Part shown: positions 54,344 through 63,189 of the stretch, one piece after another | Layout of the letters: every line of letters begins with the position of its first letter | How positions within the stretch are numbered: the stretch's first letter is position 1 | Assembly: GCA_024690965.1 (NCBI GenBank) | Contig: JAILOG010000016.1 | Span: forward strand, 124,001-188,000 | From: Clostridiales bacterium | GTDB taxonomy: Bacteria > Bacillota > Clostridia > Oscillospirales > Acutalibacteraceae | Direction of reading: 5' to 3' | Length of the DNA stretch: 64,000 nucleotides | Made by a program: the position numbers and the translations under genes | Notes under the pieces: generated by a model | What the model was told of the DNA's origin: nothing | Seen by the model: the letters and a program-made list of their open reading frames with translations, nothing else | The model's database searches: none

Positions 54344-54777
54344 TTGCGTTCACCTGTGTTTATCAAATAATCTATTGCCTCTAAATAACCGTTTGTGCCG
54401 TGTCCCGTTACGGTTTTTACACAAGCTGGGCGTATATAGCTTGTCTGTCTGAATTCTTCTCTTTTTGTTATATCTGAAATATGTACCTCTACCGTGGGTA
54501 TACCGACAGATTTAAGCGCGTCGTACAAAGCAATGCTTGTGTGAGTATACGCCGCCGGGTTTATAACGATACCATCAAATTTGCCGTAAGCCTGTTGAAT
54601 TTTGTCTACAAGATCACCTTCGTGGTTTGACTGGAATATTTCGCAATAAAAGCCCTTTTCAAATGAGTAGTCTGATATTTTATCACACAGCATGGAATAT
54701 GTTTCACTGCCGTAAATTTCCGGCTCTCTTATGCCGAGCATATTTATATTGGGACCGTTTATTACAAGTATTTTCAT
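54340..54777 (-). CDS. aroQ: Type II 3-dehydroquinate dehydratase
   Basis: Dehydrates 3-dehydroquinate to 3-dehydroshikimate. The 145-residue small dodecameric type shows LVINGPNINMLGIREPEIYG (with the catalytic tyrosine), FQSNHEGDLVDKI, INPAAYTHTSIALYDAL and VEVHISD. ATG at 54777 follows AAAGGATG near the end of aroE and fits the family N-terminus. Confidence 0.97.
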   Translation of the reverse strand: MKILVINGPNINMLGIREPEIYGSETYSMLCDKISDYSFEKGFYCEIFQSNHEGDLVDKIQQAYGKFDGIVINPAAYTHTSIALYDALKSVGIPTVEVHISDITKREEFRQTSYIRPACVKTVTGHGTNGYLEAIDYLINTGERK

Positions 54778-54778
54778 A

Positions 54779-55834
54779 TCACTGTTCATCCTTTTGCAAA
54801 GATAAATATATCTTATCAAGTATATTGGTGTCGCATGAGCTTATATCAGAAGCATTGTATATAACTCCGTTAAGTGAAAAGTACAACTCTTCCTGTTTGG
54901 ATAACTCCTTACCCTCACACAAAATAAGGGTGTGATTTTTTATGGCGGCGTTCATCAACTGCTCGCTTGTGTGAGCATAACCTATCTGAATACAGTCCAT
55001 ATCAAATTTACCGCAAAACACACGTAGAAGCTCCGTTTTAATGCTATCGTTTACACCGTAAAACACAAGATTTCTTTTCTCAGAGAAAATTTCCGTGTAT
55101 ATTTTATCTATTAGCATATCATCATAATTTTTGCCTGTAAATATTCGTGCAGCAAGCACTGCCTGAGCGACAAGCATATACAAGCCTCCCGCGGCTTTGA
55201 TTCCCAGTTCTTTTGCTTTTGCAACAAGCATTGTTGAAAGCGGATTAAACACAGCGTCAACAACGCCCGAAAGCTTTTTGAAAGCAGACAAATCTATAGG
55301 CATATCAAAGCAGTTTGGGTACATTCCGCAGGGAGTTGTATTTATTATATAATCGGCGTCGCAGTGATTTTTTATTGCCTGCTCATATGTAACGCTTTCG
55401 TCCGATTTTTTTCTGCTTACCTTTATGATTTCTCGCGCGCTCAAGCTTTCGGCAACACAATACGCCGTTTTGCTTGTGCCGCCGGTTCCGAGTATCAACA
55501 CCTTGCTGTTTTGCAAATTCAAACCAAGCCTTTTTATAAGTGCGGTCATCCCACCGAAATCGGTATTGTAGCCGTATAATTTACCGTTTTTATTGACTAT
55601 CGTATTAACTGCGCCTATCTTTTCAGCGGCTTTATCTGTTTTGTAAAGATACGGTATAACATCGCATTTATAAGGTATTGTAACATTAATGCCTTTAAAA
55701 TCTTTTTTTGACATAAAATCGGCAAAAGCCTTTTCGTCAAGCTCTGTGGGCTCATAATTGTAATTATCTATTTTATTGTGAATATCTTTTGAAAAGCTAT
55801 GCCCCAAACGTTTAGCTATCAAACCGTATTCCAT
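54779..55834 (-). CDS. aroE: Shikimate dehydrogenase with a relic shikimate-kinase-like tail
   Basis: Residues 1 to about 262 are AroE, which reduces 3-dehydroshikimate with NADPH: KRLGHSFSK, the catalytic lysine in NVTIPYK, the aspartate in YGYNTDFGGM, and the Rossmann LILGTGGTSKTA. The last 89 residues are extra. They read like a shrunken shikimate kinase: NLVFYGVNDSIKTELLRVF follows the usual NIxLIGxxGSGKSTxGRxL, but the key glycines are lost, and GKELSKQEELYFSLNGVIYN resembles the late GGGxxLREEN region. The substrate-binding middle is missing, so kinase activity is very unlikely. No separate aroK lies in the window. Confidence 0.88.
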   Translation of the reverse strand: MEYGLIAKRLGHSFSKDIHNKIDNYNYEPTELDEKAFADFMSKKDFKGINVTIPYKCDVIPYLYKTDKAAEKIGAVNTIVNKNGKLYGYNTDFGGMTALIKRLGLNLQNSKVLILGTGGTSKTAYCVAESLSAREIIKVSRKKSDESVTYEQAIKNHCDADYIINTTPCGMYPNCFDMPIDLSAFKKLSGVVDAVFNPLSTMLVAKAKELGIKAAGGLYMLVAQAVLAARIFTGKNYDDMLIDKIYTEIFSEKRNLVFYGVNDSIKTELLRVFCGKFDMDCIQIGYAHTSEQLMNAAIKNHTLILCEGKELSKQEELYFSLNGVIYNASDISSCDTNILDKIYLSLQKDEQ

Positions 55835-55841
55835 GTGGGTA

Positions 55842-56933
55842 TCACCTCAAATAATCCGTGCCGAACCTGCCCGAAAGCATATCACATATAACGATTGCTG
55901 CAACACTGTCAACTACCGCGCGCGCTCTGTGTATAACGGCAGGGTCGTGCCTTCCTTGTATTATTAGCTCGGTTTCTTTTGTACTTTCAAAATTTACCGT
56001 GTTTTGCTTTTTGCATATTGAAGGTGTGGGCTTAACAGCGCAACTGAATATTATTGGCATACCGTTTGTTATTCCTCCGTTTATGCCGCCGTTATTATTC
56101 GTTTTTGTTGCGATTTGCTCTTTTCCGTCTATATAGAATTCGTCATTATATTCACTGCCGAGGCTTTCGCGCATATCATACGCGTTACCAAACCAAACAC
56201 CCTTGATTGCGGGTATCGCAAAAAGCGCATGCGACAATACTCCTTCAACAGTATCGAAAAACGGCTCTCCCACGCCTGCGGGAACACCTGTTATCGCGGT
56301 TTCAAGTACGCCGCCTATGCTGTCGCCTGCCTTTGCAACCGATTCGATTCTTTCTTTCATAGCATCTGCAATATTGTCGTCTATAGCGGCAAACTGCTTT
56401 TCATTTAACCTGTCAATGTCATTTCTGTAATCGGAAAAGCCGATATCATCAATATCTCCCAGGCTTTTTATATGTGTACCTATATATATTCCCTTATTCT
56501 TGAGAGCAGTCGCGGCAATCGCTCCCGCTGCCACCAAAGCCGCAGTTATTCTGCCGCTGAAATGCCCTCCTCCGCGATAATCCTGAAATCCGTGATATTT
56601 AACATTTGCGGTATAATCCGCGTGACCGGGGCGGGCAATATTCTTAATATCCGAGTAATCTTTAGACTTCACGTCTTTATTCTTTATTACTATGCATATC
56701 GGCGTACCCGTAGTTTTTCCGTTAAAAACACCGCTTAATATTTCAAAATCGTCATCTTCACGGCGAGACGTACTTATGCTCCCAACCGGCGCTCTGAGCT
56801 TTAACCGATGCTTTATATACTCATAATCTATTTCAATTCCCGGTGCCATACCGTCAAGCACTGCGCCAACGGCAGGTCCGTGACTCTCGCCGAATACGGT
56901 GACAGAAACATTTGTTCCGAAAGTATTTTTCAA
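55842..56933 (-). CDS. aroC: Chorismate synthase
   Basis: Makes chorismate from EPSP with reduced FMN. The 363-residue protein has GESHGPAVGAVLDGMAPG, RPGHADYTANVKYHGFQDYR with RGGGHFSGRITA, and NNGGINGGITNGMPI. It overlaps aroB by four bases (ATGA). Confidence 0.97.
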   Translation of the reverse strand: MKNTFGTNVSVTVFGESHGPAVGAVLDGMAPGIEIDYEYIKHRLKLRAPVGSISTSRREDDDFEILSGVFNGKTTGTPICIVIKNKDVKSKDYSDIKNIARPGHADYTANVKYHGFQDYRGGGHFSGRITAALVAAGAIAATALKNKGIYIGTHIKSLGDIDDIGFSDYRNDIDRLNEKQFAAIDDNIADAMKERIESVAKAGDSIGGVLETAITGVPAGVGEPFFDTVEGVLSHALFAIPAIKGVWFGNAYDMRESLGSEYNDEFYIDGKEQIATKTNNNGGINGGITNGMPIIFSCAVKPTPSICKKQNTVNFESTKETELIIQGRHDPAVIHRARAVVDSVAAIVICDMLSGRFGTDYLR

Positions 56934-57955
56934 TTTAAGTCACCTCCGTGTGAGAGATCATATATTCTTCTTTTCAGTTCATCAAAATCCATTCGCGTAA
57001 ATTTAAAGCTCCCTATTTCTTCACATAACACTGCTGTCACATATGAGCCTTGAGACTTTTTATCGTGTATGGCGGCATCAAACGCTTTTTCCGCGTCAAA
57101 GGTTATATTCACATTAACGCCAAGCTTTTTAAGGGCTGATTTAAGCCTATCTTTTACATTATCGGAACACATGGCAAGCATTCCTATTCCCACACATTCG
57201 CCGTGAAGCATACCGTCACCGCTTTTCACGCTCTCAATTCCGTGACCTATTGTGTGCCCGAAATTAAGAGCTTTTCTTATCCCGCTTTCCTTTTCATCCT
57301 GAGATACTATATTAGCCTTTATTTGAAGCGCTTTTTCTATGATTTCATCAATTCTGCCGTACGGGTCGCCATTTTCAAAAACATCAAACAACTCTTTATC
57401 AAAAGTTGAAGCCATTTTAAGCGCCTCACACAAGCCGTTTGATATCTGTCTTTTAGTTAATGTTTTTAAAACATCGGGATCTATTATTACCTTCTTTGGC
57501 TGGTAAAACGTGCCTACAATATTTTTGACGCCGTTAAAATTTACGGCTGTCTTTCCGCCTATTGAAGAATCCACCTGAGACAATACGGTTGTGGGTATAT
57601 TGTAAAAATCCACGCCTCGCATATAAACAGACGCCGCAAAACCCGCAAGGTCGCCTACAACGCCGCCCCCGACCGCAATAACACAGTCTTGCCTTGTAAA
57701 GCCCTTTTCGAGCATAGTTGATATTATCATTTCGAGTGCAGAAAGGCTTTTGCTTTCCTCGCCCTGCGGCACGGTGATGATATATGCTTCTCCGCACATA
57801 TTTTTAATTGCCATACCATACTCTGTGGGTACTCCTTCGTCTGTTATAACGGCAACTTTTCTGTCAAGATCCAACATTTTATCGCAGCTTTCAAGTAAGC
57901 CTTTGCCGACTGCAACGTCATATGAATTTATTCCTAAATTAACGGGTATTATCAT
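56930..57955 (-). CDS. aroB: 3-Dehydroquinate synthase
   Basis: Second shikimate-pathway enzyme; NAD- and zinc-dependent. The 341-residue protein has VPQGEESKSL, IAVGGGVVGDLAGFAASVYM, PTTVLSQVDSSIGGKTAVNF and the zinc ligands in the NFGHTIGHGIE segment. It overlaps both neighbours by four bases. Confidence 0.97.
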   Translation of the reverse strand: MIIPVNLGINSYDVAVGKGLLESCDKMLDLDRKVAVITDEGVPTEYGMAIKNMCGEAYIITVPQGEESKSLSALEMIISTMLEKGFTRQDCVIAVGGGVVGDLAGFAASVYMRGVDFYNIPTTVLSQVDSSIGGKTAVNFNGVKNIVGTFYQPKKVIIDPDVLKTLTKRQISNGLCEALKMASTFDKELFDVFENGDPYGRIDEIIEKALQIKANIVSQDEKESGIRKALNFGHTIGHGIESVKSGDGMLHGECVGIGMLAMCSDNVKDRLKSALKKLGVNVNITFDAEKAFDAAIHDKKSQGSYVTAVLCEEIGSFKFTRMDFDELKRRIYDLSHGGDLN

Positions 57956-58248
57956 TTTTTATCACCCTTGCTTTTATAATTCTCAATAAGCTTGTTTTGG
58001 TATTCTTTTGATATTCCCATAACGCTTAATATAAAGGAAATGTAGTATTTTTTTAAGTTTTCATCGTTTATATACGCGCTGTTTTTTTCTACAACACTTT
58101 GTTCTCTTTGCGCGTCGTGCACAGGAGTATTGTTGCTTATCTTATATTGAGCGACCTCTTTGACCAAATTCATTCTTTTTTCAAAAAGCTCTGCCATTTG
58201 TTTGTCTATACTGTTGATATCCGATCTGATATTCTCTAACTCTGTCAT
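57952..58248 (-). CDS. Chorismate mutase (type II, AroQ-class)
   Basis: A 98-residue all-helical chorismate mutase that converts chorismate to prephenate. The N-terminal IRSDINSIDKQMAELFEKRM and KYKISNNTPVHDAQRE-type segment fit the family (active-site arginines and lysine). It is the first gene of the aromatic operon, just after its promoter, and would feed tyrA at the end. Confidence 0.9.
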   Translation of the reverse strand: MTELENIRSDINSIDKQMAELFEKRMNLVKEVAQYKISNNTPVHDAQREQSVVEKNSAYINDENLKKYYISFILSVMGISKEYQNKLIENYKSKGDKK

Positions 58249-58279
58249 TACAAAAACCCCATAATCGCAATTATATATT

Positions 58280-58308
58280 ATATTAACATTTTAAAGCGCA
58301 AAAATCAA
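58280..58308 (-). promoter_or_regulatory. Promoter for the aromatic operon
   Basis: On the minus strand TTGATT (58303-58308) and TAATAT (58280-58285) 17 bases apart, about 30 bases upstream of the chorismate mutase ATG. No T-box or attenuator structure was seen in the short leader. Confidence 0.6.
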
Positions 58309-58340
58309 TCACTTGTTAAAATTTAAGCACGCTTATCAAA

Positions 58341-58378
58341 AAACAAAGCCAACAAGCTTTATTAAAAGCTCGTTGACT
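58341..58378 (-). terminator. Terminator after apbE
   Basis: AGCCAACAAGCTTT (58347-58360) pairs with AAAGCTCGTTGACT (58365-58378) with one or two G-U pairs; on the minus strand a T run follows. Confidence 0.82.
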
Positions 58379-58384
58379 TTAGGG

Positions 58385-59413
58385 TCATTTCATACGCTTA
58401 AAATCTTTATATACCACTTGTATCTTATCCTCTAAATCGGGAGAACAGTATATTTCATTATTATCGTCAAGTAATACTGCGCCGAATTTATCGCTGTGGT
58501 TATTAATAAATTCAATTGCTTTTTCGCTTCCCATCGCGAACAGTGCCGTGCTCAGGCAATCGGCCTCAACACCGTTATCGGATATTACCGTCACAGACTT
58601 TATATCAGACTGAACGGGAGAAGCGGTAATTGGGTCAATAATATGGCAATACACCGTGCCGTCCGTATCTGTAAAATTACGTTGATAACCGCCCGAAGTT
58701 ACGGCGTTTGCCTCGTCAAGCGATAAATAAGCTATATATCCGTCCTTTTCGGGAGATTCTATAGCTATATTAAATTTCTCTCCGTTTGGCTTTTTGCCGT
58801 ATGTACAAATATTCCCGCCAAGGTCTATTACGGCACATTCCGCACTGTTCTTGTTCAAATATTCGGTACATTTATCGCAAATATATCCTTTGGCGCAACC
58901 GCCCAAATCAATTTCGCAGTTTTCGGAAATACTCACTGTGTTGCCGTTAACAGAAACATTTTCATAGTTTATTCTTTGGGCAAGCTTTAAAAGCTCATTT
59001 TTTGCGGGAACACGGTAGTTTTTGTCAATGAACCCCCAAGCTTTTACTGCGGAAAAAACGGTTATATCAAAATATCCGCCCGTTATATCGGACATTTCAT
59101 AAGCTTTATTAAACAAGCCTGAAATATCGCTGTCGCACTGAGCTGTTTTATATTTATTAAGCTTATATACAATGCTGTTTTGGTTTAAATAAGAAAGCTT
59201 TTTGTCATATTCGCGAATCAAGTCTTTAAGTCCCGAACACAGATTGTCGGCGTTGTGTCCGTATACTGTTATATTGATATATGTGTCGAGAGCAAAAAAG
59301 CTTTGACTGCTTTTTGGATTTGTTTGTGTGCAGCCGCCGAGTAACCATATCGCCGAAAATTGCAGAGCAATGCAAATAATTAGGGCAACAATACGCCGTC
59401 TTGTTTGTTTCAC
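58385..59413 (-). CDS. FAD:protein FMN transferase (ApbE-like lipoprotein)
   Basis: ApbE enzymes attach FMN covalently to threonine or serine of exported flavoproteins such as Rnf and Nqr subunits. The 342-residue protein has a signal with lipobox LLGGC (Cys28) and the domain landmarks FFALDTYINITVYG, GYFDITVFSAVKAWGF, IDLGGCAKGYICDK, VIDLGGNICTYGKKP, and a closing VTVISDNGVEADCLSTALFAMG. Likely targets are not in the window. It lies 20 bases after the LCP gene. Confidence 0.93.
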   Translation of the reverse strand: MKQTRRRIVALIICIALQFSAIWLLGGCTQTNPKSSQSFFALDTYINITVYGHNADNLCSGLKDLIREYDKKLSYLNQNSIVYKLNKYKTAQCDSDISGLFNKAYEMSDITGGYFDITVFSAVKAWGFIDKNYRVPAKNELLKLAQRINYENVSVNGNTVSISENCEIDLGGCAKGYICDKCTEYLNKNSAECAVIDLGGNICTYGKKPNGEKFNIAIESPEKDGYIAYLSLDEANAVTSGGYQRNFTDTDGTVYCHIIDPITASPVQSDIKSVTVISDNGVEADCLSTALFAMGSEKAIEFINNHSDKFGAVLLDDNNEIYCSPDLEDKIQVVYKDFKRMK

Positions 59414-59433
59414 AAAATCAACTCCGAAAAAAC

Positions 59434-60594
59434 TTAAAAGCTGTCGTCACTGCTTATCTTATCTTTTTGAGCGTTAAAAACAAAATCGACTAATTCATTT
59501 CTTGCCTGATTCCAATCGTTTACAACCAGCACCCATGCGCCGCCCGAGGTAATAACATCACCGTAATTTGTATCTGTGGGAAGTCTGAACTCACAAACGT
59601 CATATTTTAAATAAGTGAGCGCGTTTGCAACAAGCACCGTTATCTCAGAGTAGCTCAAATCTGTTGTAATAAGCGGACCCACTTCGTTCGCGATGCCTAT
59701 AATTTGTGTAATTGAGGCGTCTTTAAATTCTTTCATAAGTGTCTTGAGCACATTACGCTGTCTTTGTGTACGGGTAAAATCGCTGCCGCTGCATATACCC
59801 TCTTGACCTCTGTTTCTGGCGTGCCAAAGCGCCTGACGTCCGTTTAAGTGGACTATGCCTGGTTCTGCCTGAATTTCATACCTTGTGTCAGCTTGTCCGT
59901 TTTTCCATGTCTGCCAGTTAATATAGTCAATTTCTTCGTCTGTAAGCTTTATATCAAGCCCGCCTAAAACATCTATTATCTTTTTAAAGCTTGCAAAGTC
60001 AACAATAGCGTAACGGTCTATATCTATCCCAAAATTCGATTCAATTGTCGCCACTGTTTTTGGTGCTCCGCCAACTGTATATGCCACGTTTATCCTCTGC
60101 ATACCGTAATCCGGAATGTTTACCCACAGGTCACGCATAAAAGATGTAAGCTTTAACTCTTTGTTATTATTATCAATGGTAAGAACTATCATTGTATCTG
60201 TTCTGCCGTATTCTGCCTCGTGGCGGTTATCTTCGCCTATAAGCAGTATATTGAGAACGTTGGAGTCGTTCATAAGCTTGCCGTTGTTAAATGAATCAAT
60301 GCTGAATTCGCTTGAAGCGGATGTATTTCCGAGCTCAGAGTCTTCCGTATCCACGCTTATTAAAGAAGAATCTCCCGATGTTGATTTCGCGACAACGTTA
60401 ACGGAGTTAAGTATACTGTAATAATAGAGCATTCCCGCGCCCGCGATTATAAAAACTATAGACAACAGTGTAACTGCCGCGCTTTTCGCAAACGAGCCTT
60501 TTTTTCTTTTGTTGACTGCGTCCGGTCTGCCTGAGCTTATATCAACGTACTCGTCGGAATCGTCATAATCTCTTTTATCGCTGTATTTTGCCAT
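59434..60594 (-). CDS. LytR-CpsA-Psr family cell-wall ligase
   Basis: A 386-residue membrane enzyme that moves glycopolymers from lipid carriers to peptidoglycan. The cytoplasmic N-terminus (1-36) is followed by a membrane segment (about 37-60) and an extracellular LCP domain with ILLIGEDNRHEAEYGRTDTM, SFMRDLWVNIPDYG, and HARNRGQEGICSGSDFTRTQRQ holding the usual arginines. GAGGTG precedes the ATG, and its own promoter lies upstream. Confidence 0.93.
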   Translation of the reverse strand: MAKYSDKRDYDDSDEYVDISSGRPDAVNKRKKGSFAKSAAVTLLSIVFIIAGAGMLYYYSILNSVNVVAKSTSGDSSLISVDTEDSELGNTSASSEFSIDSFNNGKLMNDSNVLNILLIGEDNRHEAEYGRTDTMIVLTIDNNNKELKLTSFMRDLWVNIPDYGMQRINVAYTVGGAPKTVATIESNFGIDIDRYAIVDFASFKKIIDVLGGLDIKLTDEEIDYINWQTWKNGQADTRYEIQAEPGIVHLNGRQALWHARNRGQEGICSGSDFTRTQRQRNVLKTLMKEFKDASITQIIGIANEVGPLITTDLSYSEITVLVANALTYLKYDVCEFRLPTDTNYGDVITSGGAWVLVVNDWNQARNELVDFVFNAQKDKISSDDSF

Positions 60595-60641
60595 TTATTT
60601 CACCTCAAAAGTATCACAAGTCCAAAATATCAATTTTATTA

Positions 60642-60670
60642 ATTATACATCTAATTATTTTATAATACAA
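60642..60670 (-). promoter_or_regulatory. Promoter for the LCP-apbE unit
   Basis: On the minus strand TTGTAT (60665-60670) and a perfect TATAAT (60642-60647), 17 bases apart, in the gap after the permease gene. Confidence 0.7.
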
Positions 60671-60702
60671 CTGTTTTTTTCTTTTCTTGCCCGTGTTTTT
60701 AA

Positions 60703-61884
60703 TTATTCTGTTCTCAAAGCGTCTACCGGTCTCAGTCCTGCGGCTCGAACAGCCGGATACACCCCGAATACAACACCTGTAAAAACAGATAAAACGCACG
60801 ATATTGCAATTATTTCAAGTGAAATATTAAGCCGAATGTCAAGCACTGTTCCTGCAATAAACAAAATAATCGCGGAAAACGCAATACCTGTTACACAGCC
60901 TATTAACGAAATCAAAATTGACTCTGTGAGAAATTCCTTAATTATTATACTTCTGGTAGCTCCTATGGATTTTTTTATACCTATCTCTCTTGTTCTTTCA
61001 TTTACCGAAACAAGCATTACAGTCATTATACCTATGCTCGCAACAATAAGAGACACAGCTCCCACGCAATAAAGCACAAGCGTAATAATATTCATTATAT
61101 TAAAAAGGCTTTCTTTTTGCTTTGCAAGGTCAGTAATTGTGTAGGCGCCTTTTTTGCCCGAGGACGCCTCTAAGCGGCTTATTATCCTGTCTGATAGCGC
61201 GGTTGTATCCTGATTTTCATAAGAGGCTACAGCCACCCTGTGATAACCGTTTGTTTTGATAATTTGTTTCAAATTTGCATCGGACGTATATACAAAATCG
61301 GGAATATACTCCCCCATCATTCCCGAAAGCATACCGCTGCCTGTCTTTATGACTCCTACAATATCATATTCTACGTATGTCCCCTCGCAAAGAAGCGAAA
61401 TGCTCTTCCCTACGATGTTATCTCTGCCGAAGGCTTCTCTCGCGAATGAGCTGTCTACCATACACACCTGCTCGCCCGAGCGTATATCGTAATCATTGAT
61501 ATATCTGCCATACAGAAGGCTCAGATCGATTATTTCTTTTGCGTCTGAGGTTATCCCCCACAAATACACATTCAAAGGCTCCGGCATATTTGTGGTTTGA
61601 GCTGTTGCTACCAGCAGACCGCACGCCCTTTGAACACCGCCGAGCGATTTAATAACGCTTATATCGTCGGGGGTAATATCTGGGCTTGTCTGGTTTTCCG
61701 ATGCAAGCAGCAGGCTGTTCATACCAAGGCTGTTAAGCTCTGTGCTGACTGCCTCTGTACCGTATGTGCTTATTGTGCCTATAAGTATTACGGCAATTGT
61801 GCCGATAGATACGGAAAGCACGGTCAAAGCGCTGCGGGCGGGCTTGCGCAAAAGGTTTTTCGCAGCGGATTTTATAAAATTCAT
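60703..61884 (-). CDS. ABC transporter permease (MacB/FtsX type)
   Basis: A 393-residue permease with one N-terminal membrane segment, a large extracellular MacB-type core domain and three C-terminal segments. Landmarks are RSALTVLSVSIGTIAVILIG, the MLVSVNERTREIGIKKSIGA motif that contacts the ATPase, and the closing YPAVRAAGLRPVDALR. These transporters usually form a set with an ATPase and an adaptor. The adaptor is directly upstream, but no ATPase gene is adjacent. Confidence 0.9.
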   Translation of the reverse strand: MNFIKSAAKNLLRKPARSALTVLSVSIGTIAVILIGTISTYGTEAVSTELNSLGMNSLLLASENQTSPDITPDDISVIKSLGGVQRACGLLVATAQTTNMPEPLNVYLWGITSDAKEIIDLSLLYGRYINDYDIRSGEQVCMVDSSFAREAFGRDNIVGKSISLLCEGTYVEYDIVGVIKTGSGMLSGMMGEYIPDFVYTSDANLKQIIKTNGYHRVAVASYENQDTTALSDRIISRLEASSGKKGAYTITDLAKQKESLFNIMNIITLVLYCVGAVSLIVASIGIMTVMLVSVNERTREIGIKKSIGATRSIIIKEFLTESILISLIGCVTGIAFSAIILFIAGTVLDIRLNISLEIIAISCVLSVFTGVVFGVYPAVRAAGLRPVDALRTE

Positions 61885-61900
61885 AATTTGCCTCCGTGGT

Positions 61901-62905
61901 TTAAAGATGTTTTTTATTCAATAATACTCTGCCGGATTCGGTTATCTCCCGTGGGGTGTTTATAACTATTTCACCCTTTTTTATTCCCGAAATGATTTTA
62001 ATGCCTTCGCTGTATTCGTTGCCTGCTTCCACAACCCTTTTACGGGCATAGCCTTTGTCATAAACATAAACATAGGCGCTGCCGTCGTTGTTATACAGAA
62101 CAGCATCGTACGGTACTACAAGGCTGGTGTTATCTGTATTTGTTATTATACTGCACTTTGCCGTATAGCCGCACTTAATATCATTATCGGCATCATTTAT
62201 TTTAACCGTAACCTTTACAGTGGCGCATTTGCCGAGCAGAGTATTTGCCTTTTCGGCATAGGGAGAAATGCTTTCTACCGTTCCGCTGTATTTTTTGTCT
62301 TTAAAACCAACACCTGTAATATTTACCTGCTGACCTTTTGTAATATCGCTGATTTCAGATTCGTTGATATTCAAAACGATCTGTTTATCACTGTTTTGTG
62401 ACATTTTTACAAGCGTTTGATTTTTGGTTATTATATCCCCCTCTGAGATAGGCATATCCGTAATAATCCCGTCATTTTCAGCGCATATCACAACATCTTC
62501 GTTTGATACCTCAAGCTTTGTATTATCTATGCTCTCGCTTATCAAAGAATAATCTGAGCCTTTCAGCGCGGCAATTATCTGTTCATTTGATAATCCCGCT
62601 TCAGAAGCGCTTACAGCAAGCATATCGCTGTCAATCGTTTTGCATATGACAAGCCTGTCCCCCGCTTTCACTTCATCTCCCGGGGTTACCGTAATCTCTT
62701 CTATCATATAGTTTTCTTTGCTTTTTATGCTGTTTGTGTTTGAATATTCTACAGTACCGTTAGACACCACACTATCTTCCGTTTTTGAATAACCGATCAC
62801 AAAAACATCTACGTTTGCGATATTGCTTTTAATATATCCGTCCGCAATAACGGTACAAAGTAAAAATACCGCAATTACCGAAAACAGGATTTTTTTTATG
62901 TTCAT
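61901..62905 (-). CDS. Periplasmic-adaptor-like protein (HlyD/RND type)
   Basis: A 334-residue membrane-anchored adaptor. Residues about 5-25 form the anchor; the body has two halves of a lipoyl-like domain (EEITVTPGDEVKAGDRLVIC and ICAENDGIITDMPISEGDII), a beta-barrel (GTVESISPYAEKANTLLGKC) and a membrane-proximal domain (VVPYDAVLYNNDGSAYVYV). It would work with the downstream MacB-type permease. The ATG at 62905 gives a normal signal; the longer frame to 63001 is unlikely to be used. Confidence 0.85.
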   Translation of the reverse strand: MNIKKILFSVIAVFLLCTVIADGYIKSNIANVDVFVIGYSKTEDSVVSNGTVEYSNTNSIKSKENYMIEEITVTPGDEVKAGDRLVICKTIDSDMLAVSASEAGLSNEQIIAALKGSDYSLISESIDNTKLEVSNEDVVICAENDGIITDMPISEGDIITKNQTLVKMSQNSDKQIVLNINESEISDITKGQQVNITGVGFKDKKYSGTVESISPYAEKANTLLGKCATVKVTVKINDADNDIKCGYTAKCSIITNTDNTSLVVPYDAVLYNNDGSAYVYVYDKGYARKRVVEAGNEYSEGIKIISGIKKGEIVINTPREITESGRVLLNKKHL

Positions 62906-63004
62906 AAGCCTTACCCCGCTATAAAATTTATTCTTGCTGTCTTTCTCTAAAGTATTATTGTCATTCTTTAAGATATTATTTATAATTTTTGCATACGGCA
63001 AAAA

Positions 63005-63047
63005 ATAATAAGCAGTCTGCTTTCAACTCTAACAGACTGCTTATTAT
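63005..63047 (-). terminator. Terminator after the SpoVM-like gene
   Basis: Perfect 15-base arms at 63005-63019 and 63033-63047, followed on the minus strand by a T run. Confidence 0.92.
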
Positions 63048-63054
63048 AGTCGCG

Positions 63055-63147
63055 TTACGACTCAAGCTTAGGAAGCTTTTTAATTTTAAACATTGTCCTC
63101 AGCAGCATACCGAGCATCGGCTTCGGTTTAAAAATTACCACTTTCAT
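63055..63147 (-). CDS. spoVM: SpoVM-like 30-residue peptide
   Basis: A 30-residue basic amphipathic peptide beginning MKVVIFKPKPMLGMLL. Aligned without gaps to B. subtilis SpoVM (26 residues), Met1, Lys2, Lys7, Leu12, Gly13, Arg17 and Met19 coincide, and prolines lie at 8 and 10 where SpoVM has Pro9. SpoVM marks the curved forespore membrane and recruits SpoIVA for spore-coat assembly. A strong GGGAGG site lies 9 bases upstream and a perfect terminator follows at once, so the gene is real. The identity is inferred from pattern and length; the peptide is a few residues longer than usual. Confidence 0.75.
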   Translation of the reverse strand: MKVVIFKPKPMLGMLLRTMFKIKKLPKLES

Positions 63148-63189
63148 AAGTACTTGCCTCCCTGATATTAATATTCTATATTGTATATG

